From assembly GCA_036747295.1 (NCBI GenBank), contig DAIOCN010000048.1, positions 1-8,842 of the forward strand: DNA of 8,842 bases. The letters are read 5' to 3'. A model generated the notes under the pieces. It was not told the origin of the DNA. It did no database searches and was given only the letters and a program-made list of their open reading frames with translations. Source of the stretch: UBA4736 sp002404015 (GTDB lineage: Bacteria > Chloroflexota > Dormibacteria > Dormibacterales > Dormibacteraceae). Position numbers and translations under genes: made by a program. Below, piece by piece: positions 6,974-8,842 of this stretch (positions are counted from its first letter, which is position 1; each line of letters begins with the position of its first letter).

Positions 6974-8263
6974 TCAGCTGCCGTAGACGCTCACCAGCTG
7001 CTGCTGCATCGTCTGCGCGATCGAGTCCACGGAGTCATTGGTGGCGAAGGCGCGCTGGACCTGCGGCATGATGGCGGCCACCGCCTGCTCGTACTTGGGC
7101 CCGTAGGGAGGCGTCACCAGGTGGGGTATGACGTCCTTGACGTACGCGTTCGTGATCGGGTTGTTGAGCTGCGGGTAGGTCTTGATCGAGCTCGTCTCGG
7201 GCGGGATGGCCTGCTCCGCAGGGATCGTGTACTGGCTGATCCCTGCTTCGCTGCTGGTCACGAACTTCATGAATTTCCAGGCCGCGTCCTTCTGCTTGGA
7301 GGCCTTGAACATCGCCAGCTGATGCCCTGAGGAGACGTCGTAGTGCTTACCATCGGGACCGCTCGGCGTCGGCGCCAAGCCCCAGGTGGCGTAGAACTCG
7401 GCGTCGGCGATCTTCGGGTTGAGGTTCTGGATCACGCCCTTCAGATAGGGCCCGTCGTATCCGAACAGCAGCCTGCCCTGGGCCCCGATCGGCCTGAACT
7501 CGCCGTACTTCTTGTTGGGAAGCGTCAGCCCGTCCTTCACCAGCGTCCGGATCCAGTTCAGGTAATTGCGCATTTGCGGGGTGTTGGCGTTGGCCTTGCC
7601 GTTCTTGATCGGTTCGGCTCCGAAGGCCAGCATCCAGGACCACTCTTGGTCCAACCCGATGTCGCGGTTCGTGGTGTCGAGCCCTAGGCCGACCACGTTG
7701 GGCACCTTCTGCTTGACCGTCTCCAGGTCGCGTTTCAGCTCGTCGAGCGTCTGCGGCGGATTGGGGTCGAGCCCCGCCTGTTTCATGAGGTCGCGGTTGT
7801 ACCAGAGGGCGAGGGGCGCCTCGATCCAGGGGATGCCGTCCAGCTTCCCCTGGTACTTGGCGACGTTCACCGATTGGGGGTAGAGCCCGCTCGTGAAGCC
7901 GCTGGCGTAGCTGTCCAGTGGCTGGAGCAACTGGCTGGAGGCGAGCGTGGGGATGAAGTTGCCCTGCACCTCCGCCACGTCTGGGCAGTCGCCCGCGTTG
8001 CACTGGATCTCGACCTGGTGGAGCAGATCGCTGACGGCGATGGGATCGTTGTTGACGTGGATGTTGGGATTGGCGGCCTCGAAGTTGCTGATGAGCTTCA
8101 GCATCGCGGGCGTGGTCGCCGGCTCCGCTGAGGCCCAGTTAGCGAACGTGATCGTCACGTTCTGCTTGCTCGGGGGCTGGTTGTTGGAGCTGGAACTGCC
8201 GCCGCAGGCGGCCAGGAGCAGGGGCGGGACCGCCAGCAGGAACAGCTTCCGATCAAGGCGCAT
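6974..8263 (-). CDS. Extracellular sugar-binding lipoprotein of the ABC importer
   Basis: This 429-residue family-1 solute-binding protein captures the substrate outside the membrane and hands it to the two permeases. The N-terminus is a lipoprotein signal: basic MRLDRK, a hydrophobic stretch, then lipobox LAAC with lipidated Cys20 and a Ser/Asn/Pro linker. The mature domain begins near NVTITFANW (35-43). FEAANPNIHV (61-70), the CPDVAEVQ segment (93-100), DGIPW (142-146) and ALWYNRDLM (152-160) are standard motifs. Cys88 and Cys93 are close enough for a disulfide. AWKFMKFVTSSEAG (about 328-341) is the typical C-lobe signature. It is the first and probably the most expressed gene of the operon, with its promoter and a palindrome just upstream. 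A GGA lies about 11 nt before the ATG. Aromatic residues suggest a sugar ligand, but identity cannot be read. Confidence 0.93.
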   Translation of the reverse strand: MRLDRKLFLLAVPPLLLAACGGSSSSNNQPPSKQNVTITFANWASAEPATTPAMLKLISNFEAANPNIHVNNDPIAVSDLLHQVEIQCNAGDCPDVAEVQGNFIPTLASSQLLQPLDSYASGFTSGLYPQSVNVAKYQGKLDGIPWIEAPLALWYNRDLMKQAGLDPNPPQTLDELKRDLETVKQKVPNVVGLGLDTTNRDIGLDQEWSWMLAFGAEPIKNGKANANTPQMRNYLNWIRTLVKDGLTLPNKKYGEFRPIGAQGRLLFGYDGPYLKGVIQNLNPKIADAEFYATWGLAPTPSGPDGKHYDVSSGHQLAMFKASKQKDAAWKFMKFVTSSEAGISQYTIPAEQAIPPETSSIKTYPQLNNPITNAYVKDVIPHLVTPPYGPKYEQAVAAIMPQVQRAFATNDSVDSIAQTMQQQLVSVYGS

Positions 8264-8331
8264 TGGCTAGCCGTCCGTCTTTGTGCCGCACCGGGCCGGC
8301 ATCACTAACTCCTCGACGGCCACTCATTCAA

Positions 8332-8347
8332 CTATTAGAGAGAATAG
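8332..8347. promoter_or_regulatory. Palindromic operator candidate for the ROK regulator
   Basis: CTATTAGAGAGAATAG has perfect 5-bp inverted arms (CTATT and AATAG) around a 6-nt spacer and covers the -10 box of the operon promoter. ROK repressors of the NagC/Mlc group bind AT-rich sites with TATT and AATA half-sites, so the match is suggestive. A protein bound here would block the polymerase. The link to the encoded ROK protein is inferred from position and site type. Confidence 0.4.
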
Positions 8348-8363
8348 ACGGTCGGCTCGTCAA
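8334..8363 (-). promoter_or_regulatory. SigA-like promoter of the minus-strand operon
   Basis: On the minus strand TTGACG (8363-8358) is followed after 18 bp by TCTAAT (8339-8334); each hexamer differs from consensus by one base. A start site near 8327 would give a leader of about 64 nt before the binding-protein ATG. The region is strikingly AT-rich compared with the flanking sequence. Confidence 0.6.
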
Positions 8364-8372
8364 AGGGGATAT

Positions 8373-8438
8373 AACCGGAAGTTGTGGATCGAGTTCGGGG
8401 AGAGGAGCGCGGCGTACCCTCCGGTTTGACAAGAACCG
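8373..8438 (+). repeat. Competing inverted repeats upstream of the transposase fragment
   Basis: AACCGG at 8373-8378 is the reverse complement of CCGGTT at 8421-8426. The overlapping CGGTT at 8422-8426 is also complementary to AACCG at 8434-8438, with a 7-nt loop that ends against the GAGGG ribosome site. The two pairings exclude each other. They may belong to the IS leader; the IS end itself cannot be fixed without its partner repeat. Confidence 0.3.
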
Positions 8439-8450
8439 AGGGCGGCTGTG

Positions 8451-8819
8451 ATGCCGTCCGTGGAGGGCACGCCATTGTTGAGCATAGTCGTCGAAGACGA
8501 GGATCGGTCGGAACTCGCGGTCGACCTGGACGCCATCCTGCGTGAGGGCGCCCGGCGGATGCTGGCGAGGGCGCTGAAGGCCGAGGTCGATGAGTGCATC
8601 GCCGCCCACGCCGGCGAGCGCGACGCGAACGGCCAGGCGCTGGTGGTTCGCAACGGCCTGGCCCGGGCGCGCAAGGTCACGACCGCGGCCGGTCAGCTGG
8701 AGGTCCGGGCGCCGCGGGTCAACGACCGCCGCGAGCAGAGCCGCTTCACGAGCGCGATCCTGCCGCCCTGGGCGCGGCGCTCGCCCAGAGTCTGCGAAGT
8801 CGTGGGGTGCCGGCGGTAG
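8451..8819 (+). pseudogene. IS256-family (mutator type) transposase, N-terminal fragment
   Basis: This 122-residue product matches the N-terminal part of IS256-type transposases, which are about 400 residues long. Recognisable pieces are a LREGARRMLARALKAEVDECI helix (about 30-50), VVRNG (65-69), the beta stretch LEVRAPRVNDRR (83-94) and ILPPWARRSPRVCEVV (103-118). Similarity ends there: the expected continuation (family proteins carry on into a leucine-rich stretch and HGLS) is replaced by GCRR and a stop, and neither of the other two frames restores it. The DDE catalytic domain is therefore absent and the copy is dead. The loop after NDRR is also shorter than I expect. ATG 8451 is preferred over GTG 8448 because GAGGG at 8438-8442 is then 8 nt away. 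It diverges from the transport operon. Confidence 0.8.
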
Positions 8820-8828
8820 GGTAGGGCG

Positions 8829-8842
8829 ATGACCACCTGCCC
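8829..8842 (+). CDS. Possible start of another gene (partial)
   Basis: An ATG at 8829-8831 begins MTTC and runs off the window. AGGG at 8818-8821 and again at 8823-8826 gives a possible ribosome site. It sits right after the break in the transposase fragment. Four codons do not allow a family call. Confidence 0.2.

Noticed and set aside
6347..7330. A 327-codon plus-strand frame over the permease and binding-protein genes
   Set aside because: It is antisense to well-defined transporter genes and its Glu/Gln/Arg-rich product shows no family features.
111..8263. Assignment of the locus to the sulfo-Entner-Doudoroff (sulfoquinovose) pathway
   Set aside because: An SDR and a GabD-like dehydrogenase with an importer recall it, but the lactonase, dehydratase, aldolase and sulfoquinovosidase are missing here and the 2-hydroxyacid dehydrogenases do not fit.
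8265..8272. The GGCTAGCC palindrome just before the binding-protein ATG
   Set aside because: It is an 8-bp self-complementary word with no further symmetry, and too short to support an operator call by itself.
8426..8431. A perfect TTGACA as a -35 box for the transposase
   Set aside because: A -10 box at normal spacing would fall at or inside the start codon, where no TANNNT is present.

Overview
The window is GC-rich, with codons strongly biased to G/C at third positions and several GTG and TTG starts. It carries an actinobacterial-style carbohydrate uptake set: a lipoprotein binding protein plus two permeases with no ATPase beside them. This suggests a high-GC Gram-positive lineage (Actinomycetota, possibly Thermoleophilia-like). 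The lineage is an inference from gene content and composition only.

Layout. Positions 1-29 may hold the last codons of an upstream gene. A two-gene plus-strand unit follows: an NAD(P)-dependent aldehyde dehydrogenase of the succinate-semialdehyde dehydrogenase type (111-1502) and a D-2-hydroxyacid dehydrogenase (1518-2411). It meets, tail to tail with a 9-bp overlap, a six-gene minus-strand operon. Read from its promoter, that operon is: sugar-binding lipoprotein (8263-6974), MalF-type permease (6970-6023), MalG-type permease (6023-5154), SDR oxidoreductase (5157-4324), short ROK-family regulator (4327-3437) and a second D-2-hydroxyacid dehydrogenase (3440-2403). Four of its five junctions overlap by 1 or 4 bp, and three of those use the same GTGA overlap. 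A hairpin sits on the convergent stop codons. Upstream of the binding-protein gene there is a good SigA-like promoter with a 16-bp AT-rich palindrome over its -10 box, a plausible target for the ROK regulator. The right edge holds an N-terminal fragment of an IS256-type transposase, diverging from the operon promoter, and perhaps the start of one more gene.

Interpretation. The operon looks like an inducible catabolic locus. The ABC importer brings in a sugar or sugar-derived compound, the SDR and the two 2-hydroxyacid dehydrogenases carry out NAD(P)-linked redox steps on hydroxy or keto intermediates, and the aldehyde dehydrogenase oxidises a resulting semialdehyde or aldehyde. The ROK protein senses the sugar or an intermediate. 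The substrate cannot be read from the sequence, and no kinase, aldolase, dehydratase or lactonase is present in the window. The points most worth a second look are the truncated ROK regulator, the SDR with alanine at the usual catalytic serine position, and the palindromic promoter next to the IS fragment.
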